Assembly: GCF_013256425.1 (NCBI RefSeq)
Contig: NZ_CP053904.1
Span: forward strand, 1,488,001 to 1,552,000
Direction of reading: 5' to 3'
Length of the DNA stretch: 64,000 nt
DNA from: Hymenobacter sp. BRD67
Lineage (GTDB): Bacteria; Bacteroidota; Bacteroidia; Cytophagales; Hymenobacteraceae
The position numbers were made by a program, and so were the translations under genes. The notes below the pieces were generated by a model. The model saw only the letters and a program-made list of their open reading frames with translations. It was not told where the DNA came from and searched no databases. Shown here piece after piece: positions 1-8,783 of the stretch (the stretch's first letter is position 1; every line of letters begins with the position of its first letter).

Positions 1-604
1 CCAGGCTATAGCTTGCCTGTAACAGGAAGGCTTCGTAGCGGTAGCCGACCCCACCTTGCAGGCCCGCATCAAATCGGCGAAAGCCGGTGTGGCCTGAATT
101 TATATCTATGCTCTCAGCCACCAAGAGGCGGTCGGTCACGGTGGCGTCAGTCGGTAGATTACTTGTATCGGTATGCACATCGCGGCCGCCGAGTAACACA
201 CTCACGTAAGGGCCAGCAAAAAGCTGGGGGCCGGTTTTGGCACCCAGCGGCGCATAAGCGAAGTTGACCGGCAGCGTGAGGTAGCTCAACCGAAGGTTGT
301 GGTGGATGGTAACAGGGCCAGTCGGGAGGTTCTGGCCGTCCCGATAATAAATGTCAACATCATGCTTGTAGCCTTTCTGCGAAAGTAACAAAGCGGGCTG
401 CACGGCGAACTTGCCCCAACTCAGGTTGGCTTGCGCGCCAGCCAGCCAATCAAGGTGGTAGTGGAGGCTGGGGGCGTTATCAGCGGCGATGTGCTGCGTG
501 GCGAGGTTACCACCCAGCACTGGGCCGATGCTAAACGTATTCTGAGCCTGCGCAGCGCCTGCCAGCAGTAGCAGGCCCGGAAGTAGAAATTGATGCAGTT
601 TCAT
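1..604 (-). CDS. PorT-like outer-membrane beta-barrel protein (3' part outside window)
   Basis: The frame is open from an ATG at 604 to the window edge, giving about 201 residues with no stop, so the C-terminus is missing. The N-terminus is a clear Sec signal peptide (MKLHQFLLPGLLLLAGAAQA, then QN). After it come alternating amphipathic strands typical of the outer-membrane beta-barrel families of Bacteroidota: ANLSWGKFAVQPALLLSQKG, LRLSYLTLPVNFAYAPL, PQLFAGPYVSVLLGG and, near the edge, GGVGYRYEAFLLQASYSL. The short periodic strands and the phrase LPVNFAY match PorT/OMP_b-brl_2 type proteins. It is probably an outer-membrane protein of unknown ligand. The family call is good; the exact function is not known. 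Confidence 0.8.
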   Translation of the reverse strand, partial: MKLHQFLLPGLLLLAGAAQAQNTFSIGPVLGGNLATQHIAADNAPSLHYHLDWLAGAQANLSWGKFAVQPALLLSQKGYKHDVDIYYRDGQNLPTGPVTIHHNLRLSYLTLPVNFAYAPLGAKTGPQLFAGPYVSVLLGGRDVHTDTSNLPTDATVTDRLLVAESIDINSGHTGFRRFDAGLQGGVGYRYEAFLLQASYSL

Positions 605-858
605 CAGTTCGGGCGGGTGGAGCTGGCGCGCAGCAGGGTAATGATTTCGTCTTTCGCCGCTACGAGGGCATGGGCTAGGGCCACTCGCGCTGACAGGCAG
701 CGAGCGCGGCGGCTAGGTCTTAAGAAGCTGCCTGCGATTTATCAACTTTAACTTTTTAGGTGTTGCTGGTGCCAGCTTGGTTGAAGTCCGTTCAGCCAGC
801 TGATTAATAATCTTTGACTCAAGATTTCTCCTCATTGGAACGCTGGCTACGATGCTCA

Positions 859-966
859 TGAGTTAATGAAGCTGTTTAGGAAGTACCCGAAAAATAAAAC
901 AGAACGCCAGATGAGCATGACAGATAACGTAATTTTGAAAACTTCCTAAACAGCTTCGTTGACTCA
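859..966. repeat. MITE-like element with 26-bp terminal inverted repeats
   Basis: The left arm (859-884) reads TGAGTTAATGAAGC then TGTTTAGGAAGT. The right arm (941-966) is its reverse complement with two mismatches, and the inner 17 bases match perfectly. The 108-bp unit has an AT-rich centre and no coding capacity. Ends of the form GAAGCTGTTTAGGAAGT resemble ends of IS5-superfamily elements, so this could be a non-autonomous derivative of such an IS. I saw no clear target duplication and no second copy in the window. A long cruciform or terminator is the alternative. Confidence 0.5.
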
Positions 967-1010
967 ATTTTCTTTGGCTTCGCGTCGTTACTGCCGTAAA
1001 TATCAAAAAT

Positions 1011-1039
1011 ACTAGGCTAAATATCTAATATAGCCTAGT
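1011..1039. promoter_or_regulatory. Perfect inverted repeat ACTAGGCTA-n11-TAGCCTAGT
   Basis: Two 9-base arms flank an AT-rich 11-base spacer and are followed by a short T run. The repeat sits 27 bases before the ATG of the small gene at 1066. It could be an operator for that gene or a weak terminator; nothing in the sequence decides between these. Confidence 0.35.
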
Positions 1040-1065
1040 GTTTTTCAAAATAAAGCTGTAGAGTG

Positions 1066-1245
1066 ATGGGACCTACGAACCGCCTTCGGGAAATCTTCTC
1101 GGCCATTGGCCTAGAAACTGTGCGTCCGACCGACGAGCTACTGGAGCAGTGGGGCACGAGAGCCACGCGCTTCAACCAGCTCGTCAATAACCGGGGCCGC
1201 ATCGGCATTACCGTCAGCGAAAGCAGAGCCCTGAAGAGCTTCTAA
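1066..1245 (+). CDS. Small hypothetical protein, possibly the intact head of a decayed locus
   Basis: This is a 59-residue protein (MGPTNRLREIFSAIG...) ending in SESRALKSF. A GTG codon lies directly before the chosen ATG. The composition is that of a small helical soluble protein with basic and acidic residues, and there is no signal peptide. I do not recognise a family. It sits between a MITE-like element and a frameshifted small gene, inside the accessory patch that also carries a recombinase fossil, so it may be part of a mobile cargo. The ORF is short and could also be the surviving N-terminus of a longer gene. Confidence 0.4.
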   Translation: MGPTNRLREIFSAIGLETVRPTDELLEQWGTRATRFNQLVNNRGRIGITVSESRALKSF

Positions 1246-1349
1246 TTCTACTGCGCTACCCGGCACCCGCTGCCAAACCCGTCTTTATGGCGAGTGGCGG
1301 GCTTGCCCGTGCCTATTCCATGCTGCCTCCACCTAATCTCTTCTTTTCG

Positions 1350-1622
1350 ATGCACATCAGCACCACCCCCGACCTGCTCCTGCCAAGTACTGCCTGAGCG
1401 ATTTGCACGAGCTGCTGCGCGAGATAGCGGCCGCCTGGCCGGCGTCGAGCAGTGGCAGCGCGAGCTGCGGGTAGTGAGCAATTTGCAGTACACCCAGGCG
1501 GCTCTGAGCACCCTGGCCACGGTCAAGCAAAACTCGACGATTCGCAGTACGAGCCCGCCAAAATAAAAGCGCTAAAAAAATCTGGGATAGTACCAGCTGT
1601 TTCCCACATTCAAAATCAGTGA
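1350..1622 (+). pseudogene. Frameshifted small gene of unknown function
   Basis: Reading three frames in turn gives one coherent helical protein of about 91 residues: MHISTTPDLLLPSTA, then LSDLHELLREIAAAW, then VEQWQRELRVVSNLQYTQAA...TLATVKQ, then LDDSQYEPAKIKALKKSG... to a TGA at 1620-1622. Each change of frame goes the same way, as if one base were missing. One site is an A run near 1530; the other two are only two-base runs. It is therefore either a real decayed gene or another case of the base-calling errors seen through the window. I do not recognise the family. Confidence 0.4.
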
Positions 1623-1763
1623 GTTCAGCTAGGTAATGGTTGAGCACTAAAAAGTGATGGTAACTTTATTTTAGGCAACTTACTATTGCCTAAATGCCAA
1701 AGTGTGATGTGGTTCGCTAACTACCCAGAAACCTCCTTCACTTTTTACGTTTTTTGCTCTGCT

Positions 1764-2267
1764 ATGAACCTCACTACTACTCTCCGCCTCTCCGCAGTCA
1801 CTTTACTCGCTTTTCTGCTGATTATAAGCAGCCCGGCTTTGGCCTCGAACTCCTTCAAAGGACCAGCTACCCGCTTAGTGGTCATTCGTTCCCTTGCGGT
1901 CGCCTTCTGGCCCAAAGTTCTTGCAGTCAACACGATGGAAATTGGCCTCAAGAAGCCAGTCGTAACCACTCTGCCCGCGCCGGCGGTAGAGGTGCCCACT
2001 CCGGCCGTGCTCAAGCTTGTCCCGCAAACGAAACTCCTGTTGGGCGTCGTTCTGAAGGCAGATGGGCAGCCGCTGCCCGGCGCCAGTGTCTACCCGGCTG
2101 GTGCCCCACGCCAACTTGTCGTAACCGATGCACAAGGACACTTTGAGTTGCATGTAGCTAAGGGCACCGCTGCCTCCTTGTGGGTGGAATACTTCGGAGA
2201 GGGAAGCAGCCGGGTGGAGGTGCCCGCCAGCCAGTTCACTCCGTTACAAATTACGCTTGGTCAATAA
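1764..2267 (+). CDS. Secreted protein with a carboxypeptidase-regulatory-like domain
   Basis: The chosen ATG opens a strong signal peptide (MNLTTTLRLSAVTLLAFLLI, cut after ALA). The 167-residue product then has a Pro/Val-rich linker (PAPAVEVPTPAVLKLVP) and a C-terminal beta-sandwich: LLLGVVLKADGQPLPGASVY, TDAQGHFELHVAKGTAASLW, followed by a final strand LQITL. That pattern (G-V-G-PLPGASV ... TD-GF) is the carboxypeptidase-regulatory-like / CarboxypepD_reg fold found at the N-terminus of TonB-dependent receptors and in periplasmic proteins of Bacteroidota. Here it stands alone without a barrel. An upstream in-frame ATG at 1686 would add 26 residues ahead of the signal peptide and is less likely. 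A terminator follows at 2386. Confidence 0.7.
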   Translation: MNLTTTLRLSAVTLLAFLLIISSPALASNSFKGPATRLVVIRSLAVAFWPKVLAVNTMEIGLKKPVVTTLPAPAVEVPTPAVLKLVPQTKLLLGVVLKADGQPLPGASVYPAGAPRQLVVTDAQGHFELHVAKGTAASLWVEYFGEGSSRVEVPASQFTPLQITLGQ

Positions 2268-2385
2268 ACTCGCTAAAGAATCCTGAAGCGCAACACCCAG
2301 TGCAGGCTTCTTGGTCTTGGTAGATGTAGAAAGTAGCCCTCCAATAATGAGCTGTTTATTGTAGGGCTACCCACCCCCACGTAGA

Positions 2386-2420
2386 AGCCCCGAAAACGCA
2401 GGTTTTCGGGGCTTTTTTTC
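2386..2420 (+). terminator. Rho-independent terminator
   Basis: A 12-bp perfect stem AGCCCCGAAAAC / GTTTTCGGGGCT with a 4-base loop is followed by a T run. It terminates the secreted-protein gene 120 bp upstream. Confidence 0.85.
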
Positions 2421-2627
2421 TGACCGTTTGTTAGATGGTACGAGGAGTTCACAGAACTCATCTCTACACGCGTTTGCTGAACGTTAAACTTGGAATCCGT
2501 TTGTTGAATTCTTAATTATTGCCTAAGCTTTGGTAATGAGCTGCGAGGCAATCATACGTGAAAGTGCACCAATAAAGATTTGTATTATCTTCGTTCGTGT
2601 AGGTTATTGCTACATTTACAAGAACTT
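2421..2627. other. Non-coding spacer
   Basis: This AT-richer spacer lies between the terminator and the STAS-like gene. I see no clear gene or -7 element of the TAnnTTTG type in it. Confidence 0.5.
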
Positions 2628-3137
2628 ATGTCGCTTTCCCGCCGCCCGACGTTGACGCACCCGCAGGCCCGTCATGTCCATACTACCTATGACTCATACG
2701 GCGCGGCGGTGGCTGATTACACTTGGTTTCCCGGCCCGCAGGTGCTCTACGTCCGCTGGCACGGCCATGTCACGGGCGATGAGTTGGTCCGCGCGGCCCA
2801 CACTGGCCTGCGGCTCAACCAGCACTGGCAGCCACGGGTGCTGTTCCACGATTTGCGCGGCTCGACCGGCGAGTGGGGCGAGGACAGCGCTCGTCCCTGG
2901 CTGGAGTACGAGTGGGTGCCGGGCATCCAATCCCAGTGTCCCAACCTGCGCGGTATCGTCACGCTATTCGATGCCAGGATGACCATGCCCTATGCCAACA
3001 CGCTGATAATATCTCTGCTGGACCAACAATTCGAATTCCGGGTATTTTACTCGCTCCTCTCGGCCTGGCGGTGGGTGGACCAGCGCACGCGTCCCCACGC
3101 AGAACCAGGAGCATGGTTCCCGGCGCTGCCGGCTTAG
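2628..3137 (+). CDS. SpoIIAA/STAS-like single-domain protein
   Basis: This is a soluble protein of 169 residues with no signal peptide. Its core (VLYVRWHGHVTGDELVRAAH ... RVLFHDLRGSTGEWGEDSARPWLEYEW) aligns by eye with the 132-residue protein at 30009 (LYLDWQGNLNDESVKEG ... KVLNDNSHITGLWADAARWG). Both show the beta-alpha layout of SpoIIAA/STAS-like proteins: a W-x-G strand, a helix, then V-L-x-D and G-x-W. The MSLSRRP start was chosen because the 16 residues before it look non-coding. Family members in Bacteroidota are small regulators of unknown partner. Here, as at 30009, a PAS-kinase gene lies downstream. The fold is a moderately sure call; the function is unknown. Confidence 0.6.
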   Translation: MSLSRRPTLTHPQARHVHTTYDSYGAAVADYTWFPGPQVLYVRWHGHVTGDELVRAAHTGLRLNQHWQPRVLFHDLRGSTGEWGEDSARPWLEYEWVPGIQSQCPNLRGIVTLFDARMTMPYANTLIISLLDQQFEFRVFYSLLSAWRWVDQRTRPHAEPGAWFPALPA

Positions 3138-3918
3138 TAACCGTTCGGCAGGCCCGGCTTAGCCTGTCAAGCCAAAAATAGGTCTTCCAGAAAAATACGT
3201 ATGAGTATGTGGTAGCACCCAGGTGCCCGTACAAGATTGGCTTCGTAACGACCAGGGTAAGTCTATAAGCTGTCCCAAGGACAAAGGGTAGAGCACCGAG
3301 AACCAACTGCTCAACCTACGCCGCTACGCCCTCATCCAGGACTGGAATATCTATAAGGAATACATCGAGGAGAAGTCGGGCAGTACGGCTAACCACAGCC
3401 AGTTTAAGCGGCGCTTCGCCCTGGTGCTATTTTGGATCCTCGACCGCTTCAGCCACGAGGGTGCCCTGCCCACGCCACGCTCCAGCACCTGAACTTGCTG
3501 TAGCGCTACGGCGGCGCCTCGAACCAGGTCAGCGTCAGCATACTGAATATGTAGCCCAGTACCGGGGCTAAAATAGCTAGTGATTTAGCATGCGCCTGCC
3601 ACTAAATCTACCCCCGTTTTTTCAAAAAATTGCCTTTGAATCACGTATAATTCAATAAAGCTCGTGCCGGGTGGCGCAGCTTTTTTTGTGCCTGTTACTT
3701 TTCTACTGGGGAGAATAGCGTAAGCTGCTAACAGGGCACTCTGGCTGTCGCCTAAAGGCAACTTTGGCGCAGGCTCTTCTGAAGGTCACCAGGCAGCGGA
3801 CGAGTAGGGCCGATATTTGTTAGCAAACGGCCTGTGCTGCCTGCCCAAAGGCCGGGGGTGTGCGGCTTCATCCAGCCCCAACTGCTGACTATCTACTTAC
3901 TACGCTATCCTGTGCCCC
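3138..3918. other. 780-bp gene-poor stretch holding a recombinase fossil
   Basis: No intact gene is visible. Bases 3292-3554 carry the remains of a serine recombinase. The part from 3555 to 3918 has an A/T-rich tract around 3600-3660 and an imperfect hairpin ending in a T run near 3655-3690; otherwise I see nothing in it. Confidence 0.6.
3292..3554 (+). pseudogene. Serine recombinase (resolvase/invertase) fossil
   Basis: Translation from 3292 gives STENQLLNLRRYALIQDWNI, YKEYIEEKSGSTANHSQFKR and LVLFWILDRFSHEGAL. A shift of frame then gives TLQHLNLL, a stop and RYG. These are the successive N-terminal motifs of the resolvase domain (ENQL-LRRYA, YKEYV-EKGSG, LVLFW-LDRFSREG, TLQHLNLL). A block of about eight residues is missing between RRFA and LVLFW. 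The catalytic N-terminal serine segment, most of the catalytic domain and the DNA-binding domain are absent, and stops flank and interrupt it. It is a decayed piece of a mobile element. Confidence 0.75.
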
Positions 3919-6830
3919 ATGCCCGGCTCTCCTGACCTGCTCGCCGTCTTCGACGCCTTACCTGGGGCTTATCTGCTGCTCTCGCCTGCCCTGCGAATTG
4001 AAGCCGTGAGCGACGCCTACCTGGCAGCTACGCTCACTACGCGGTCACAGCTCATTGGGCAGTACATGTTTGAGGCTTTCCCGGATAACCCAGCTACCCC
4101 GGAAGCCCGGAGCGTAGCGAATCTGAGTGCTTCCCTGCAACAGGTACTCAAGAGCGGGCAACCCCACCAGATGGCCTTGCAACATTATGATGTGCCCGAC
4201 CCCACGACGCCCGGCGCCTTCGTAGCCCGCTACTGGGAGCCTCTCAACTCGCCGGTACTTGATGCGCAAGGAATGGTTTCGGGTATTATTCACCACGTGG
4301 TGAATGTCACTGACCGTCTCAGTACGGAAGCGCAGCTGCGGGAAAGCCAGGCCCGCGAGCAGCAGGCCTGGGCCGAGGTAGACGCGCAGCGCCGCCACTT
4401 GCAGCAAATACTGCGGCACTTACCCGCCCAGGTTGCTACCTACCAGGGACCCGATTACGTTTACGACTTTGTAAATACCCGCTATACCCAGCCGTTTCCT
4501 ACCCGCCGCTACCTGGGTCGGCCGTTTCGGGAGGTGCTGCCGGAGGTGGCTGAGCAGGGGTTAGAAGCAGCCTTCGACCACGTGTACCGCACCGGCGAGC
4601 CCTATCACATCCCGGAGCAGGAGCTTTGGCTCGACCTGGCGGGCACGGGCCAGCCGGAGCAGCTTTACCTGAATTTCTTTCTGCATCCCTTACGCGATGC
4701 CGAAGGCCACATCTACGGGCTGCTGGACTTCTCCTATGACATTACTGCCCAGGTGCTTGCGCGGCGGCAGGTGCAGCAGCTCAATCAGGAGCTGGAGACC
4801 CGCGTGCAGCAGCGTACCCGGGAAGCGGAAACCGCCCGCGCCGAAGCCGAGGAGCAGCGCAACCGCTTGCTGCGACTTTTTGGCCAGGCTCCGGCCCAGA
4901 TTAACCTCTTCCAGGGGCCCAACCATATCTGGACGCTGGTGCACCCCCGCACCCAGGAAATGCTGCCCAACCGGAAGCTGCTGGGCTTGCCCCGCCGCCA
5001 GGCGCTACCCGAGCTGCCCGAGGAGCAGCAGGAGCCGTTTGACCGGGTGTACCGCACCGGCCATCCCGTGCATGTTTTCGAGACTGTCCGCCGCCTCGAC
5101 CGCTTCGAGGATGGGGAGTTGCACGACGAGTATTTCGACGTCACTTTCCAGCCCAAGTTCGATGCTGCCGGGCAGATAGAAGGCGTGATGAGCTTTGCCG
5201 TTAACGTAACGGAGCGGGTGCGCGCCCGCAAGCAGGCCGAAGCGCTGCAAGCCGAAATGCTGGCCGCCGCCCAGCGGCAGGCGCAGGAGCGCGAGGCGCT
5301 GTTTCACATTCTGGCCGATACTCCTGCCGCCGTGGCCTTGCTGCGCGGGCCGCAGCACCAGTTTGAGTACGTTAACACTGCCTATCAGCAGCTCTTCCCC
5401 GAGCGCCAGCTCACTGGCCGCTCCGTGGCCGAGGCCCTGCCCGAAACCAGGGCGGCCGGCTTCCTGACCCAGCTCGACCGCGTGTATCGAACCGGCGAAA
5501 CGTTTTTCGGCCAGGAGCTGCCCATGCGCCTGGAGCCGGCCGATGGTCGCCCGGCCCAGCAGGTGTACTATACGTTTACTTATCAGGCCTATCGCGAAAA
5601 CGACCAGGTGGCCGGCATCTCCATCTTTGCCTTCGACGTCACGGAGCAGGTGCAGGCCCGTGAGCAGCGCGAGGCCGAGCGGCAGCAGCTCTACCACCTC
5701 TTTATGGAGGCACCAGCCCCCATTGTTATCCTCGACGGCCCCGACCTGGTGTATCAGCTTGTGAACCCGGCTTACCAACGGGTCTTCCCCGGTCGCACGC
5801 TGCTCGGCAAGCCGGTGCTGGAGGCCCTGCCGGAGCTGCTCGGTACGCCTATTCTCGACCAGCTGCGCGGCGTGTACACCACCGGCACTACCCTGGTGGC
5901 CCAGGAAATGCCCCTGCTGCTGGCCCGCCACGACAACGGACCCCTGGAGGAGCTGTTCTTTACCTTTACGTACCAGGCCCGCCGCAACACCCAGGGGCAC
6001 TGGACGGGGTGCTGGTCTTTGCCCACGAAGTCACCGACCAGGTGCAGGCCCGGCGCGTGGTGGAGGAGGGCGGCCAGCAGGCGCTGGCGCTGGCCGAGGA
6101 GCTTAGCCTGGTAAATGAGCAGCTTACGCGTACCAACGTAGACTTGGACAACTTCATCTATACTGCCTCGCACGACCTTAAAGCACCCATTTATAATATT
6201 GAGGGTTTGCTATATATTTTGCAGGATGAATTGCCTCTCGACGTAGCCCGGCAGGAGGAGGTGGGCCCCACCCTGGCCCGCATGCTCGATGCGGTAGAGC
6301 GCTTCAAGCGCACCATCGACCACCTCACGGAGGTATCCAAGCTGCAGAAAGAACACGCCCCCATTGCCACGGCGGTCGACCTGGCCGCTGTGGTAGAGGA
6401 CGTTCGGCAAGACCTGCTGCCGCTGCTGCAGGCCGCCGGCGCCCGGCTCTCTGTCGATGTGTCGGCGCTGCCACTACTACAGTTCTCCGAGAAAAACCTG
6501 CGTAGCATTGTGTATAACCTACTCAGCAACGCCCTCAAATATCGCCACCCCGACCGCACGCCCCATATCGACGTGCACGCCCACGTGCGTACGGGGCACC
6601 TCGTGCTCGAAGTGCATGATAATGGCCTGGGCATTGCGCCGGCTCACCTGCCCCGCCTGTTCACGATGTTCCAACGCTTCCACGACCACGTGGAGGGCAC
6701 TGGCATCGGCCTCTACATGGTCAAGCGCATAGTCGAGAATGCCGGGGGCCGCATTGAGGTGCATAGCCAGCTCGGGGCCGGCACTACTTTTTTCGTATTC
6801 CTGTCCCAACCTGCTGCTGCGCTTGCGTAG
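3919..6830 (+). CDS. Five-PAS sensor histidine kinase (apparent frameshift)
   Basis: The first frame (3919-6114) encodes five PAS modules at roughly residues 1-135, 165-285, 315-440, 455-580 and 590-705. Modules two to five share motifs such as F-x-RxLLG, EALPE and VYRTGE (the fifth has VYTTGT). They are separated by Arg/Glu/Gln-rich coiled-coil linkers. The second frame continues with the end of PAS5 (VLVFAHEVTDQVQ), a HisKA dimerisation domain with the phosphoacceptor in ASHDLKAPI, the N box NLLSNALKYR, G1 DNGLGI and G2 GTGIGLYMVKRI. One extra base in the G runs between 5993 and 6009 restores a single protein of about 970 residues. No membrane segment is seen, so it is cytosolic. The receiver protein at 6863 is probably its partner. 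Confidence 0.85.
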
Positions 6831-6862
6831 TACTGCTGCTACCTTTTCTTGCTTGACCCGCT

Positions 6863-7287
6863 ATGGCCGCTATATCCTGCACCCTGCTCGTTGACGACGA
6901 CGACACTACCAACTTCCTTAATCAAGCCCTGCTGCGGCGCATGGCCATTAGCGACACCGTGCTGGTAGCCGGCAACGGCCAGGAGGCCCTCGACCTGCTG
7001 CATACTCATTGCGAGCTGTCCGACTCACCCACCTGCCCGGCCCTTATTCTGCTCGATATGAAAATGCCGCTGATGAACGGTTTCGAGTTTCTGAAAGCCT
7101 ACGCCCAGCGGCCCGAACGCCAAAACCCCACGGTGGTCATTATCATGCTCACTACCTCCCTGCACCTGCACGACGTGGCACAAATGAAGGGCCTGCCCAT
7201 TGCCGGCTACCTCACCAAGCCCTTACCCGCGACAAACTCAAGCAGATACTGCAAGACCACTTCGGCCAGTCTGCGGAGGATAAATAA
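6863..7287 (+). CDS. Single-domain response regulator (apparent frameshift)
   Basis: The gene starts 32 bases after the PAS kinase stop and encodes a CheY-like receiver with the acidic pocket DDDD near residue 12, the phosphoacceptor Asp in LILLDMKMPLMNGFEF, a Thr in LTTS and the Lys in YLTKPL. No output domain follows. As written, the frame runs on to 7303 with an unnatural tail. Adding one C to the CCC at 7220-7222 gives the expected TRDKLKQILQDHFG helix and a stop at 7287. It probably receives phosphate from the kinase directly upstream. Confidence 0.85.
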
Positions 7288-7385
7288 CGGCCCGCTCCCT
7301 TAGGTGGCGGCCACAAGCGGCTTAACCGAGGCAATCTGCCGGCTTGCTCAATGGAGGTGTATGCAAGTGTTTGTTATCCAGTAGT

Positions 7386-7928
7386 TTATTCAGCGATGAC
7401 GCGGGCCAGGGTGCGGATAATGCGCCGGGCGCGGGTTTTGACGGTGCCCAGCGGCAGCTTCAGCTCCTCAGCGGTTTCGAGCTGGGTGTAGCCTTCCAGG
7501 TAAAGCAGCTCCAGCAGCTGGCGGTCGGCGGGGGTGAGCAGCTGCAGCCAGTCGCGCACGCCGATATGCTCGGGCCGAAAGGTAATGGCTGCTGCCAGGC
7601 CGCCGTGCAAATCAGCCGTAAGCGAGTGCGTGCGCTGCGCGGTACGGCGCTGCGCACGCAGCCGGTCAATAGCCAGGTTATGACAAATCTGGATGGCCCA
7701 GGTAAAAAGCCGTCCCTTGCTGGCATCGTACGTCGGAAAAGCCAGCCAGAACTTCAGCATGCACTCCTGCAGGATGTCTTCGGCTAGCTCATCGTGCCGC
7801 ACAATGCTCCAGATAGTATGATAGAGGGCCGCCCGGTAGTTCTTATAAAAAAAGGCCATGGCCGTCTCATCACGGGCATACAGGCGTTGAATAAGTTGGC
7901 TTTCTGCTTCTTGCTCAAGAAGTTCCAT
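7386..7928 (-). CDS. ECF-type RNA polymerase sigma factor
   Basis: The product has 180 residues. Region 2 is clear (AEDILQECMLKFWLAFPTYD, then GRLFTWAIQICHNLAIDRLR). The linker is short, and region 4 ends with an HTH (LLYLEGYTQLETAEELKLPL, GTVKTRARR). This is an extracytoplasmic-function sigma factor that redirects RNA polymerase to a stress or surface regulon. No anti-sigma gene with a transmembrane segment lies next to it: the right-hand neighbour on the same strand is a cupin, and the left-hand neighbour is the convergent receiver gene. Its stop is about 100 bp from the stop of the receiver gene. Confidence 0.9.
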   Translation of the reverse strand: MELLEQEAESQLIQRLYARDETAMAFFYKNYRAALYHTIWSIVRHDELAEDILQECMLKFWLAFPTYDASKGRLFTWAIQICHNLAIDRLRAQRRTAQRTHSLTADLHGGLAAAITFRPEHIGVRDWLQLLTPADRQLLELLYLEGYTQLETAEELKLPLGTVKTRARRIIRTLARVIAE

Positions 7929-8057
7929 TAATGCAAGGAAGGGTGGAAGTTGCCCACTTACGGCCCGTTTTAAGACAGCGGATTTAATAAGCTGAAAAAT
8001 AAATAAGGCGCTTTTCAGGAACTTTTACCGCCTTGGCCGATGCCGCGTGTAGCAATA

Positions 8058-8093
8058 AAGCGGCCCTTCCGCGCTAAGGCAGAAGGGCCGCTT
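8058..8093 (-). terminator. Terminator of the cupin gene
   Basis: The 12-bp arms AAGCGGCCCTTC / GAAGGGCCGCTT have a 12-base loop. On the minus strand the hairpin is followed by TTATT. It lies 37 bp after the cupin stop. Confidence 0.7.
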
Positions 8094-8129
8094 CATGGGC
8101 CGGGGACAGCGCCGCCGGGTGCAAAGGCG

Positions 8130-8501
8130 CTATTCCTCGCGGTGCACGGTAGCCGGGCTAAAGGCTGGCACGCATATCGACCAGTATTCGCACTCCGCCT
8201 CAAAAGGATTGGAGTAGCGCACGCGGGCCCCGGCCTTAATCAGCAGCGACTCGCCGGCCTGCAGCTCTACTATGTCGCCGTCAATCTCGAAGCGCTTGCG
8301 GCCGCGCACCACAATGGTTACCTCATCAAACTCGGGGCGCTGGTGCGGCTCGCTCCACTGCGGCGGCGCTACCATATGGGCCACGCTATATAAGCCGGTG
8401 CTCGTGCTGGCCAGGCCAATGTGCTCCTCAATGAGCTTGCCATCGGTGGTAGGCACTACAAAAGGCTGGGTATTGCGAACGTATTTTTTCTCGGAAGCCA
8501 T
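8130..8501 (-). CDS. Small cupin-domain protein
   Basis: The ATG at 8501 (MASEKKYVRNTQPFVVP) gives 123 residues, the size of a single-domain cupin. The two cupin motifs are visible: PEFDEVTIVVRGRKRFEIDG (motif 1, in which the usual His cluster is replaced by an E..E pattern with HQRPEFDE just before it) and AGESLLIKAGARVRYSNP (motif 2). Such proteins bind small ligands or act as sugar or amino-acid modifying enzymes; the substrate cannot be read here. An upstream in-frame extension to 8663 looks non-coding (rich in P and R). The gene is monocistronic, with its own terminator. Confidence 0.75.
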   Translation of the reverse strand: MASEKKYVRNTQPFVVPTTDGKLIEEHIGLASTSTGLYSVAHMVAPPQWSEPHQRPEFDEVTIVVRGRKRFEIDGDIVELQAGESLLIKAGARVRYSNPFEAECEYWSICVPAFSPATVHREE

Positions 8502-8783
8502 CAAGGGGGGAAGTAGAAGGTGGGCGGAAGCGGCAAAAGTAAGGGCCCCGCGCAGTGGGCCGGCCGGGGGCGCCTTGCCCGTGGTGCCGGGTGGCCGCCA
8601 GCAGGCAAAGCTGGGTATACACCGGCGATGGCGCAGCCGGGTAAGGAAGACTGCTGCCGGCAATAAAATAAGGCGCTACCCCAACCCCTCGCCACGGCAC
8701 CCGTATAGCTGCCAAAACCGGGCTGACGGCCAGTACCGAGCCGGCCCCGACCACTTCACCTTACACTTTTTCTTTTCCTTCTC

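Larger units (their letters stand above)
605..1065. other. Non-coding stretch with two inverted repeats
   Basis: I see no convincing gene between the PorT-like gene and the small gene at 1066. The stretch is less GC-rich than its surroundings. It holds a MITE-like element (859-966) and a separate perfect 9-bp inverted repeat just upstream of the next gene (1011-1039). Confidence 0.6.

Noticed and set aside
13..267. A plus-strand ORF at the left edge
   Set aside because: It lies opposite the PorT-like barrel gene, whose signal peptide and beta strands are clear.
5005..6000. A 331-codon open frame on the minus strand opposite the PAS kinase
   Set aside because: It mirrors the GC-rich codon pattern of the real gene; the plus-strand frame has clear PAS motifs and the minus-strand protein has none.
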